Below, in pieces: positions 47,741-55,624 of a DNA stretch of 64,000 nucleotides (the stretch's first letter is position 1; each line of letters begins with the position of its first letter). The notes under the pieces were generated by a model. It did not search any database. It was not told the origin of the DNA and worked only from the letters and a program-made list of their open reading frames with translations. Location of the stretch: NCBI RefSeq assembly GCF_002001175.1, contig NZ_MUNT01000006.1, forward strand, positions 806,001 to 870,000. Reading direction: 5' to 3'. The translations under genes were made by a program, and so were the position numbers. The DNA comes from Rhodanobacter sp. C03 (GTDB lineage Bacteria; Pseudomonadota; Gammaproteobacteria; Xanthomonadales; Rhodanobacteraceae).

Positions 47741-49500
47741 GACACCACCACCTCGCGCATCATGCCCGCCTCCATGTGATAGAGCATGTGGCAGTGATAC
47801 GCCCAGCGCCCCGGCGCGTTGGCGGTCACCGCGTAACTGATGCGTTGCGCCGGCTGCACGTTGATGGTGTGCTTGCGCACCTGGAATTCACCGTCGGCAT
47901 TTTCCAGCTCGCTCCACATGCCATGCAGGTGGATCGGGTGATTCATCATGGTGTCGTTGACCAGCACGATGCGCAGCCGCTCGCCGGTGTTGAAATGCAC
48001 GGGTTTGGCATCGGAGAACTTCACCCCGTCGAACGACCACATGTAGCGATCCATGTTGCCGGTCAGGTGCAGTTCGATCTCGCGGCCGGGTTCGCGCGTA
48101 TCGATCGGGCCGCCGATCGTGTGCAGGTCGGCATAGGTCAGCACACGCCGGCCGTTGTCGCGCAGACCGACGCCGGGATCGTCGAGATTCGTGCGCGGCG
48201 TGTTCACGCGCATGTCGACACCCGGACCCACTTCCGTGCGTGCATGGCGCACCGCCGGCGCCGCGCCCATGTCCATGTCAACCATGTCAGCCTGACTCAT
48301 ATCACCGTGATCCATGCAGGCCATGTCATGCGATGCATGCGCCCCGCCCATATCGCCCATCATGTCCTGCATGCCGAGCCAGACGCGTGCATCCAGCGCT
48401 GGCACCGCAGCCTCCATGCGCGGTCGCGGCGCCAGCGTGCCGCGCGCGTAGCCGCTGCGGTCGATCGACTGCGCGAACAGCGTGTAGGCATGCTCGTCCT
48501 GCGGCTCCACGATCACGTCATAGGTCTCGGCGACCGCAATGCGGAATTCGTCGATCGCCACTGGCTCCACGTCCTGGCCATCCGCGCTGATCACGGTCAT
48601 CTTAAGACCCGGAATGCGCACGTCGAAAATCGTCGCCGCCGAGCCGTTGATGAAGCGCAGGCGGATCTTCTCGCCGGCGCGGAAGATCCCGGTCCAGTTG
48701 CCGGCCGGCGCGGTGCCGTTGATCAGATAGGTATAGGTGCTGCCCGACACGTCGCTCAGATCGGTCGGATTCATGCGCATCGCATTCCACATGCGCCGCT
48801 GCGCCAGCGCCGGCGCGAGTCCCTCGCGATGCACGTCGCGCATGAAATCGGCGACGGTAGGCTGGGCATGGTTGTAGTAGTCGCTCTGCTTCTTCAGCTT
48901 CGCGTAGACATGCTCGGGGTTTTCATCGGTCCAGTCATTCAGCATCACCACGTAGTCGCGATCGGTGGGATGGCGCTCGGGACCGTCCGGCTCGACCACC
49001 AGCGCACCATAGAGTCCGGTCTGCTCCTGGAAGCCCGAGTGCGAGTGATACCAGTAGGTGCCGGACTGGCGCAGGGTGAACCGGTAGACGAAGGTCTCGC
49101 CCGGCGCGATGCCGGGAAAACTGATCCCCGGCACGCCGTCCATCTGGAACGGCAGCACGATGCCGTGCCAGTGGATCGAGGTGGGCACGCGCAACCGGTT
49201 GGTGACGCGCAGCGTGACGGCCGAGCCCTGGCGCACGCGCAGCACTGGCCCCGGCACGCTGCCATTCACCGTGGTAGCGAGCCGCGGCGCCCCGGTGTAG
49301 TTCACCGGCGCCTCGAGCACATCGAGTGAAAAATCGGTGCCGCCCGGCACGGTCGGCTCGCCGGCGCTGGTCAGCGCCCAGACCGGCGACGAGCGCCACA
49401 GCCCGATGCCGGCAAACGCGCCGCCCAGCGCCAGGCCCTGCACGAAACGACGGCGGGAATAGCTCGGCAGCGCGTCTGCCGAGGGATAAACAGGTTTCAT
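47737..49500 (-). CDS. copA: Multicopper oxidase CopA, copper resistance
   Basis: 587-residue periplasmic Tat-exported multicopper oxidase (SYSRRRFVQG near residues 14-23). Copper ligand motifs are HWHGIVLPF, WYHSHSGFQ, HPIHLHGMW and YHCHMLYHMEAGMM. A Met/His-rich insert near residue 390-420 (MMGDMGGAHASHDMACMDHG) is typical of CopA. It is the central enzyme of the copLAB operon and probably oxidises or sequesters Cu(I). The ATG at 49500 gives the Tat signal. Confidence 0.96.
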   Translation of the reverse strand: MKPVYPSADALPSYSRRRFVQGLALGGAFAGIGLWRSSPVWALTSAGEPTVPGGTDFSLDVLEAPVNYTGAPRLATTVNGSVPGPVLRVRQGSAVTLRVTNRLRVPTSIHWHGIVLPFQMDGVPGISFPGIAPGETFVYRFTLRQSGTYWYHSHSGFQEQTGLYGALVVEPDGPERHPTDRDYVVMLNDWTDENPEHVYAKLKKQSDYYNHAQPTVADFMRDVHREGLAPALAQRRMWNAMRMNPTDLSDVSGSTYTYLINGTAPAGNWTGIFRAGEKIRLRFINGSAATIFDVRIPGLKMTVISADGQDVEPVAIDEFRIAVAETYDVIVEPQDEHAYTLFAQSIDRSGYARGTLAPRPRMEAAVPALDARVWLGMQDMMGDMGGAHASHDMACMDHGDMSQADMVDMDMGAAPAVRHARTEVGPGVDMRVNTPRTNLDDPGVGLRDNGRRVLTYADLHTIGGPIDTREPGREIELHLTGNMDRYMWSFDGVKFSDAKPVHFNTGERLRIVLVNDTMMNHPIHLHGMWSELENADGEFQVRKHTINVQPAQRISYAVTANAPGRWAYHCHMLYHMEAGMMREVVVS

Positions 49501-49576
49501 GGTGCAACTCCACATAGCGCGCTCCGGCGTAGCCGGAGTCAGTCATGGCCAGCGTCGCGCAGTGAAGCGCGACAGG

Positions 49577-49990
49577 TCAGGTCAGCTTGGGGAGTGCGAC
49601 CAGTGGAGGTCGCAGCGGTGGTGCATGCATGAGCTTGGGCGCGACCACCAAGCCCAGTGGAACAGGCATGGCAGCCGGTGCTACAGGGGGAAACGTTGCC
49701 ATTGCCATGACCGGCAACGCCGTACCGCACGTCGCCGCACAATGACAGGCGTTCGTCGTGCCGTGACCGGCATGGTCCCGACCGTCGCAACACTCGGCCT
49801 TGGCCGACATGGTGTGATGCGCATGATCGGAAGCCTGCGCCAGATGCGCAGCATGGCCGGCAGCAGGCGCCATGCCCATCATCCCGCCTGGTGCCGCATG
49901 CACGGGCGCCACTGCAAGCATCAGCCACGCCAGCCATGCCATCACCCGAAGGTGCGGCAAGCGTGCGAGGTGGCGAAGCGTATGGGGCAT
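49577..49990 (-). CDS. copL: CopL copper-responsive regulatory protein
   Basis: 137-residue protein with a signal peptide-like N-terminus (MAWLAWLMLAVAPVHA near residues 17-32). A His/Cys-rich block (HLAQASDHAHHTM, AECCDGRDHAGHG, ACHCAATCG) follows, with a Pro/Leu-rich tail. It matches CopL, required for copper-inducible copAB expression in Xanthomonas. It precedes copA by 76 nt on the same strand and is likely the first gene of the operon. Confidence 0.85.
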   Translation of the reverse strand: MPHTLRHLARLPHLRVMAWLAWLMLAVAPVHAAPGGMMGMAPAAGHAAHLAQASDHAHHTMSAKAECCDGRDHAGHGTTNACHCAATCGTALPVMAMATFPPVAPAAMPVPLGLVVAPKLMHAPPLRPPLVALPKLT

Positions 49991-50131
49991 CGGCGCAGCT
50001 TAGGCGCTGCGTTGTCCTGCCTCAACTCTGGACCTGCATCCATCCGGCTTCGCGCCCGGGTATCGAAGCCTCACAACAGGAACCAGCCACCCGCCCGTCT
50101 ATACTTGGCCACCCTGCCCGCCGTGACCGCC

Positions 50132-51067
50132 ATGAATTACCGCCACGCCTACCACGCCGGCAACTTCGCCGATGTCCTGAAGCACACCGTGCTGCTCGCG
50201 CTGATCGAGGCGATGCAGGCCAAGCCGACGCCGTTCTGCTACATCGACACGCATGCCGGGAGCGGCAGCTACGCACTGGACGGCTTCGAGGCGAAGAAGA
50301 CCGGCGAGCACAAAGACGGCATCACCCGCCTGCATCCGGCCGAGAAGGTACCGCCGCTGCTGCAGCGCTGGCGCAGTCTGATCCTCTCCGGCGAAGGCAA
50401 CGAACAGGGCCTGAAACACTACCCCGGCTCGCCACTGCAAGTCGCCCGTCTGCTGCGCCCGGATGACAGCGCACAGCTGTGCGAACTGCATACGGATGAA
50501 GCCGCCAAGCTGCGCGAACTGCTGCATCGCGACCCGCGCATGCATGTGCATCAGCGCGATGGCTACGAGGCGCTGAAGGCACTCGTGCCGCCGAAGGAAA
50601 AACGCGGTCTGGTACTGATCGACCCGCCGTACGAGGCACAGGAAGCCGAGTACAAGCAGATCGAGAAGGCACTGAAGGAAGCGTTGCTGCGCTGGCCCAC
50701 CGGCGTCTACGCCGTGTGGTATCCGATCAAGCTGCGCAGCCAGGTGCAGCCCTTCCTGCGCGGCCTCCAGCGCAGCAGCGCGAAGCGCGTGCTGCGTGCC
50801 GAACTGCTGGTGCACCCGGATGATTCACCGCTGCGCCTCAACGGCTCCGGCATGGTGATCCTCAACGCGCCATGGAACCTCGACGACGTGCTGCGCGAAC
50901 CGCTGCGCGCGCTGGCCAGCCTGCTGTCACAGGAGCGCCCGGCCGAATGGAAGCTGGACTGGCTGCGACAGGAAGGTGCCGAGCTGCCCGCGCCCAGCCC
51001 GTTGCCACCGTCGCGTCTGGCAGCAGCGCGGCCGCCGCTGCGCGGTGCTCCGACGCGCAAGCGCTGA
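50132..51067 (+). CDS. rlmJ: 23S rRNA (adenine-2030-N6)-methyltransferase
   Basis: 311-residue RlmJ. It starts with the family N-terminus MNYRHAYHAGNFADVLKH, has the YIDTHAGSGSY SAM-binding motif near residues 37-47, and the catalytic motif VLIDPPYEAQEAEY. Sequence and length (about 280-310) fit RlmJ. The C-terminus has a short Pro/Arg-rich extension. Divergent from copL with a 141-nt gap. Confidence 0.95.
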   Translation: MNYRHAYHAGNFADVLKHTVLLALIEAMQAKPTPFCYIDTHAGSGSYALDGFEAKKTGEHKDGITRLHPAEKVPPLLQRWRSLILSGEGNEQGLKHYPGSPLQVARLLRPDDSAQLCELHTDEAAKLRELLHRDPRMHVHQRDGYEALKALVPPKEKRGLVLIDPPYEAQEAEYKQIEKALKEALLRWPTGVYAVWYPIKLRSQVQPFLRGLQRSSAKRVLRAELLVHPDDSPLRLNGSGMVILNAPWNLDDVLREPLRALASLLSQERPAEWKLDWLRQEGAELPAPSPLPPSRLAAARPPLRGAPTRKR

Positions 51068-51095
51068 TGGCAGGAATACCAAGGAAAGCCTCCTC

Positions 51096-51270
51096 GAACC
51101 TCGTCATGCCGGTCCACTCAAATCTCGTCATTCCGGCGAACCCCACAAAAGGTGGCAAGGGCCGGAGGAGCTCTAAAACAGCGAAGCTGGTCATCGCTTT
51201 ACTCACAGCGAACCTGGTCATCCATTAGGCCTATCGCAAGATCAACAGCGATTCCGGCCTTCGCCGGAAT
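51096..51270. repeat. Non-coding 349-nt gap with degenerate CGTCATTCCGGC repeats
   Basis: The gap 51068-51416 between rlmJ and the Slp lipoprotein gene has no convincing gene. It holds four imperfect repeats of about 16 nt near 51096, 51120, 51179 and 51206 (core GAACCTSGTCAT), with two (51179-51195 and 51206-51222) differing at one base. An inverted hairpin ATTCCGGC-CTTC-GCCGGAAT lies at 51251-51270, whose flank GTCGTCATTCC is the reverse complement of the core. This looks like decayed extragenic palindromic repeats. Confidence 0.55.
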
Positions 51271-51416
51271 GACGACAGAAAAGAATTCGAGCTTCCACAT
51301 ATTCCGCTTCCGGCATCGCTGCACGACCTGCCCACGCTGCTTGATGTAGCGTAGGCAACCAACCTCGCCCCATCATGCAGACCGTTCTAGCTCAGTAGCC
51401 CTTTGGAGTTTTGACC

Positions 51417-51929
51417 ATGTCCGTCACTGCCCACTCCCTGCGCCACCTGTCCGCTCCGCTGCTTGCGCTGACCCTGGCCGCCTGCGCTCCGGCACCTATC
51501 TACCAGAGCGCGCCGAACGCCGTTGTCGCCGTCCCATCCCAGGTGGCGCAGTCTCCCGAGCATTTCACCGGCAACCAAGTGATCTGGGGCGGCCGCATCG
51601 TGCAGGTACAGAATTTCCCCGATCACAGCGAAGTCGAATTGCTGGCCTACCCGCTGGATTCCTCGCAGCGACCGCAGGCGAACGACAGCGGCAATGGCCG
51701 CTTCATCGCCGTGATGCCCGGCTTCGTGGAGCCGCTCAGCTATCCGCCAGGTGCGCTGATGACGGTCAGCGGCAAGCTCAACGGCAGCCGCGCCGGCAAG
51801 GTTGGCGAGGCTGACTACGTGTTCCCGTTGGTCGTCACGGCGCAGTCGCACGTGTGGACACCGGCGGAAATGGAAAAGGGCCGCAACAACATCCACTTCG
51901 GCGTCGGCTTGGGCGTCGGCATCCGCTGA
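51417..51929 (+). CDS. Slp family outer-membrane lipoprotein
   Basis: 170-residue lipoprotein. The lipobox LAAC (Cys near residue 22) follows MSVTAHSLRHLSAPLLALTL. Slp family segments are FTGNQVIWGGRIVQVQNF near residues 50-67, SSQRPQAND, GRFIAVMPGFVEPLSYPPG and the C-terminal W...GRNNIHFGVG. Slp proteins accumulate at stationary phase or acid; the role is unknown. A GGAG site precedes ATG 51417. Confidence 0.88.
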   Translation: MSVTAHSLRHLSAPLLALTLAACAPAPIYQSAPNAVVAVPSQVAQSPEHFTGNQVIWGGRIVQVQNFPDHSEVELLAYPLDSSQRPQANDSGNGRFIAVMPGFVEPLSYPPGALMTVSGKLNGSRAGKVGEADYVFPLVVTAQSHVWTPAEMEKGRNNIHFGVGLGVGIR

Positions 51930-51993
51930 ACCGGCCTCACCGCGTCCGCGTGACCGCTACACTGCCCAGCCCCAGCCCAAGGATTCGCATCGC

Positions 51994-52902
51994 ATGTCCG
52001 GTCACGCCAATTCGCTGAAAGCGATCCTGCTCGCGCTTGGCGCGAACTTCGCGATCTTCGTCACCAAGCTGTTTGCGGCAGTTGTTACCGGCTCCGGCGC
52101 GATGCTGGCCGAGGCCGTGCACTCGCTCGCCGACTGTGGCAACCAGTGTCTGCTGCTGCTCGGCATGCGCCAGGCGAAACGTCCACCGTCGGAGGAATTT
52201 CCGCTGGGTTGGGGTCGCGCACTGTACTTCTGGTCCTTCCTCGTTGCGATCCTGCTGTTCAGCGTGGGCGGCATGTTCTCGATCTACGAGGGCATCCACA
52301 AATTCACCAACCCCGAACCGTTGAAGTGGCCGTGGCTGGCGCTGGGCGTGCTGGTATTCGGCATCGTCGCCGAAAGCTTCTCGATGCGCGGCTGCATGCA
52401 GGAGGTCAACAAGGCACGCGGTACGCAGGATCTGTGGACATGGTTCCGCGAGACCCGTTCCAGCGAACTGCTGGTGATCTTCGGTGAAGACCTTGCCGCC
52501 CTGATCGGCCTGTGCCTGGCCACACTGGCGATCGGCCTGACCATGCTCACCGGCAACCTGATGTTCGATGCCGCCGGCACCGTCGCGATCGGTGTCCTGC
52601 TGATTGTCGTGGCCATACTGGTGGCGATCGAGGTCAAGGCGCTGCTGATCGGCCAGGGCATGGAGCCGCGCCGCCGCGATGAGCTGATGAACTTCCTGAA
52701 AAGTCGCCCGGAAGTCGCCGAAGTGCTGAACCTGATCACCCTGCAAATGGGCCCCGACGTGATGGTGGCGGTGAAGGCGCGCATGCAGCCGGTCGCCAGC
52801 GACCGCGCACTGATCGACGCGATCAACAGCGTCGAGGCCGCGATGAAGGTCGAGTTCGACGATGTGCGCTGGAGTTTCTTCGAGCCGGATATCGCCGACT
52901 GA
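51994..52902 (+). CDS. Cation diffusion facilitator transporter
   Basis: 302-residue CDF antiporter of the zinc/cobalt/iron type, with six hydrophobic helices. The metal site motif is EAVHSLADCGNQ near residues 40-50 (His-x3-Asp), and a second possible site includes ELLVIFGEDLAALIG near 160-175. The cytoplasmic C-terminal domain begins near residue 210. Located between slp and the arsenic genes, but the gene is not obviously part of either operon. Confidence 0.88.
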   Translation: MSGHANSLKAILLALGANFAIFVTKLFAAVVTGSGAMLAEAVHSLADCGNQCLLLLGMRQAKRPPSEEFPLGWGRALYFWSFLVAILLFSVGGMFSIYEGIHKFTNPEPLKWPWLALGVLVFGIVAESFSMRGCMQEVNKARGTQDLWTWFRETRSSELLVIFGEDLAALIGLCLATLAIGLTMLTGNLMFDAAGTVAIGVLLIVVAILVAIEVKALLIGQGMEPRRRDELMNFLKSRPEVAEVLNLITLQMGPDVMVAVKARMQPVASDRALIDAINSVEAAMKVEFDDVRWSFFEPDIAD

Positions 52903-52932
52903 TTGGAAAGTCCACTTTTGGCCAACCGGAGC

Positions 52933-53637
52933 TCAGGTCGCGCCGACCTTGGCAGCTTCGGTTGTCGACGGAGATGGTTCTGGTGCCAATCTGCGCAGTG
53001 CAGCAGCCACTGCGCAACCCAGCAGAGCACCGGCTATCTGCGCGAGCACAAAGCCTGTGACATCCTGAGGTCGTATGCCTGCAAACGTCTGCGTCAACGC
53101 ACGCGCAAGCGTCACGGCCGGATTCGCGAAGGATGTGCTCGCGGTAAACCAGTAGGCGGCGAAGATATAGCTCGCCACCAGAGCCGGGACAGCAGCTGGC
53201 CGGTGACGACGACCCAACAGGATGGTCAGCATCAGCCCGAATGTGGCCATGCCTTCGCTGATCCACTGTGGCGGCCCGGCGCGCACGTGCATGCCGACCT
53301 GGATCAGTGGCAGGCCGAACATGAGGTGGGCAAGCATCACTCCCGCTACCGCGGCGACCAGCTGCGCCACGACATAAGCCAGTGCATCGCGATTGCCGAT
53401 CTCGCGATGGATGCGCATGATCAGCGTGACCACCGGGTTGAAATGCGCACCCGAGATCGGCCCCAACAACTCGACAAGAACGTAAAGGACGCAGGCCGTC
53501 GCGGCAGCATTCGCCAGCAGGGCGATCGCGTTGTTCCCGTTCGCAAGGGCCACACCCATGATGCCCGAGCCAACCACCGTGGCCAGCAGCAGCGACGTGC
53601 CGATGAATTCTGCCAGCAATTTTCGCCAGAGGTTCAT
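52933..53637 (-). CDS. Aquaporin/MIP channel, probable arsenite efflux (AqpS-like)
   Basis: 234-residue MIP channel with six helices and two pore loops: GAHFNPVVTL (NPV instead of NPA) and FANPAVTLARALT. It overlaps arsC by TGATG. In Sinorhizobium the MIP channel AqpS replaces ArsB and lets As(III) flow out after ArsC reduction; the gene order arsR-arsC-aquaporin here is the same idea. There is no arsB or acr3 gene in the window. Confidence 0.9.
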   Translation of the reverse strand: MNLWRKLLAEFIGTSLLLATVVGSGIMGVALANGNNAIALLANAAATACVLYVLVELLGPISGAHFNPVVTLIMRIHREIGNRDALAYVVAQLVAAVAGVMLAHLMFGLPLIQVGMHVRAGPPQWISEGMATFGLMLTILLGRRHRPAAVPALVASYIFAAYWFTASTSFANPAVTLARALTQTFAGIRPQDVTGFVLAQIAGALLGCAVAAALRRLAPEPSPSTTEAAKVGAT

Positions 53638-54020
53638 CAGAGCGTTGCCAGCAGGGTTCGGACGCGGAATGCGATGTCGTCGCGGACTGCACGATAGGCG
53701 TCATCATCCATGTGCTTCGGATCAGCCAAGCCCCAGTCTTCCCGACGCTTGGTCGGCACCCAGGGGCACTCGTCGCCGCAGCCCATTGTGATCACGGCGT
53801 CGAACTCACCCTCAACTTCGCCGAGCGATTTGGAGGCATGCGTTGTCAGGTCGTAGTCCAGTTCCGCCATGAACCGGACGGCCTTCGGATTGATCAGCCC
53901 TGAGGGCCGGGATCCCGCGCTCAGGGCTTCCACCTGATCCCCGCCATGGATGTGCGCGAACGCTTCCGCCATCTGGCTGCGATTGGAGTTTTCGATGCAG
54001 ACGAACAAGACGCGTTTCAT
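53637..54020 (-). CDS. arsC: Arsenate reductase, LMW phosphatase type
   Basis: 127-residue arsenate reductase of the low-molecular-weight protein-tyrosine-phosphatase fold. The P-loop is CIENSNR, with Cys-8 and Arg-14. Redox Cys-81 and Cys-85 (GCGDECP) and Asp-100 (LADPKHM) fit the arsenate-reductase layout. The position of the resolving Cys in the P-loop is Asn (NSN rather than NSC), as in some glutaredoxin-linked forms. It starts by ATGA overlap with arsR. Confidence 0.9.
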   Translation of the reverse strand: MKRVLFVCIENSNRSQMAEAFAHIHGGDQVEALSAGSRPSGLINPKAVRFMAELDYDLTTHASKSLGEVEGEFDAVITMGCGDECPWVPTKRREDWGLADPKHMDDDAYRAVRDDIAFRVRTLLATL

Positions 54021-54361
54021 AGCTTCCGCCGTGTGGGTTTGCATACGGCCACGGGGGCACAGCAATTCGCATCGGCCGAAATCGCACAGCAGTTCTCCGT
54101 GAGGAAGCCAAGCAGCGCATTCATCTGGATGTAGTCCGCACGGCACTGGATCACGCGTCCCAGCCGCTCGTCACTGACCATCCCCGCACGGCGCAGGATG
54201 TGCAGGTGGTTGGTCAGCGTGGCTCCGGCCAGGCCCGTCGCTGCGGCGAGTTCGCCCACGGCCATGCCCTCCTCGCCGGCTTGGACGAGCAAACGGAAGA
54301 TGTTCAAGCGATGCTCCTGGGCCAGAGCATTGAGGCATGCGAGCGCGGTTTTTGATTTCAT
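54017..54361 (-). CDS. arsR: ArsR family arsenite-responsive repressor
   Basis: 114-residue winged-helix repressor (ALAQEHRLNIFRLLVQAGEEG near residues 12-32, TGLAGATLTNHLHILRRAGM near 42-61). It lacks the ELCVCD site of classical ArsR; instead Cys-91, 92, 100, 101 and 107 cluster at the C-terminus. This resembles the C-terminal As(III) site of Acidithiobacillus ferrooxidans ArsR. It is the first gene of arsR-arsC-aquaporin. Confidence 0.9.
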   Translation of the reverse strand: MKSKTALACLNALAQEHRLNIFRLLVQAGEEGMAVGELAAATGLAGATLTNHLHILRRAGMVSDERLGRVIQCRADYIQMNALLGFLTENCCAISADANCCAPVAVCKPTRRKL

Positions 54362-54396
54362 ATTTCTATATTTATGGAAATATGAAATCAAATCAA
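54359..54396 (-). promoter_or_regulatory. ArsR promoter with perfect inverted repeat
   Basis: CATATTTC at 54359-54366 and GAAATATG at 54377-54384 form a perfect 8-bp inverted repeat with a 10-nt spacer, overlapping the arsR start codon. On the minus strand TTGATT (54391-54396) and AAATAT (54368-54373) are 17 nt apart and would make a promoter with a transcript starting at or near the ATG. The AT-rich palindrome is a likely ArsR operator. Confidence 0.6.
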
Positions 54397-54461
54397 GACC
54401 CGGAAAATCAGTGAAGAACGGTCGACGCTGGCTGAAATTGTCCCCTTGACTAGTCTCGCAG

Positions 54462-54492
54462 AAAAAAAGATGGCCCTCAGTAGAGGGCCATC
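54462..54492 (-). terminator. Rho-independent terminator of the 54509-55285 gene
   Basis: GATGGCCCTC and GAGGGCCATC pair perfectly (10 bp) around a 4-nt loop. On the minus strand a seven-T run follows. It terminates the exported protein gene that ends at 54509, just upstream of the ars promoter. Confidence 0.85.
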
Positions 54493-54508
54493 TGGGCACT
54501 GTCGAGGA

Positions 54509-55285
54509 TCACTTGCCGGATGGCTGATAAGTCAGATCCGCGCTGTAGCTGTCCACATGGGACGACACATCCTGGATGGCGTCATTGAGTGACTTGCGCA
54601 ACGCAGCGGCGTCTTCCTTGCCATACGTATTCTCGACCATCTTCCATAGTGTCGGATTGGCATCTTCGCCGAAGTCTGCCCAGCTCCTGGAGAAACTCAC
54701 CACCATGAAATCCGGCGCCCCTTGATCACCGTCCTTGACCTTCGCAATCATGAAATGCTCTGACCACTTGGATTTTTCGGCAGCCGCGGCGATTTTCCTG
54801 GCCACACTCGTGAATGCCTCAGATGCATCGTGGCCGGGCTTGAGCTTGAAGTAGGTGACTTCCGTCAGCGCAGACGTCTTGGGCATGCCACCGGGCATAT
54901 AGGTGAGTTCAGGCATGGGTTCAAGAAATGCGCTTGTCTCGCTTTTCAGATGCGGATTCACCTCCGTCCGCCACGTTTGATCGCACGCCTTGCCCGCGGT
55001 GTGCATCGCATCGAAAGTTTCCCATGTCGAGGGATCCGAAATATACGAGTACCGATACGTGTCACCCGTTTCATGCAGCAACGCGACCCACGCATATTTG
55101 AAGCCATGCTGGCCCAGGCACTGGTTGTAGCTCTTGACTCCAGCCTCGTAGGCTTGCTGATCTGCGGGCGCCACGGTATCGGTGTAATCCCGGATGACAT
55201 GCGTCTTGCCCATTTCTGCTGCGTGGACGCCAGCGATGCACAACAGTGCAGCCATCGACGCCATCCAGGGTTTCATGCTTTTCAT
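54509..55285 (-). CDS. Exported protein of unknown function
   Basis: 258-residue secreted protein. The start at 55285 gives a signal peptide (cut near GVHAA). The mature part has repeated Asp/Tyr/Trp motifs (YEAGVKSYNQCLGQHGFKY, YSYISDPSTWETFDAMH, ADFGEDANPTLWKMVENTY) and no known domain that I recognise. The two halves, each with a charged helix after a beta-rich stretch, could be a tandem alpha/beta barrel (NIPSNAP-like); this is only a guess. Strong terminator below. It lies next to but apart from the small-lipoprotein cluster. Confidence 0.7.
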   Translation of the reverse strand: MKSMKPWMASMAALLCIAGVHAAEMGKTHVIRDYTDTVAPADQQAYEAGVKSYNQCLGQHGFKYAWVALLHETGDTYRYSYISDPSTWETFDAMHTAGKACDQTWRTEVNPHLKSETSAFLEPMPELTYMPGGMPKTSALTEVTYFKLKPGHDASEAFTSVARKIAAAAEKSKWSEHFMIAKVKDGDQGAPDFMVVSFSRSWADFGEDANPTLWKMVENTYGKEDAAALRKSLNDAIQDVSSHVDSYSADLTYQPSGK

Positions 55286-55624
55286 AAAAGCCTCCCTCAG
55301 AGCTTGCGCTCTGCAGTTCATGGATTGTGTTGCTGTCTCCCCTCTTCGCTGGAATGCGAAGGCCGAGAAGTATGCGCGCATACAAAACCATACAGAACGG
55401 CATTAGCAATACACTGATTCAAATGAATATTTATGCCGTGCGCAAACCCGTGCTCTGCGCTGCATCCGGCAAAGCGAATCGCCATGGGATGGAAAACGTC
55501 GGCGTACACGGGGATGCCGCCATGCTGGGATCAAGGCCGCAAGGGGCATATCGCCTGAGTGAAGCGAAAACCGCAGAACTCGGCATGACTCACCGGCATC
55601 AGAGGAAAAGACAACTCGCCATGC
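55286..55624. other. Non-coding AT-richer region
   Basis: 339 nt between the exported protein gene (start 55285) and the end of the next small lipoprotein gene. It is AT-richer than its surroundings, especially near 55375-55440. I see no gene that I can defend: plus-strand open frames here lack a ribosome-binding site and family features. The promoter of the 54509-55285 gene must lie here; a weak TTGCTA/TTTGTA pair on the minus strand near 55380-55410 is the best candidate. Confidence 0.45.

Noticed and set aside
49499..50131. Long plus-strand frame upstream of rlmJ across copL.
   Set aside because: Antisense of copL; RlmJ has its family start at 50132.
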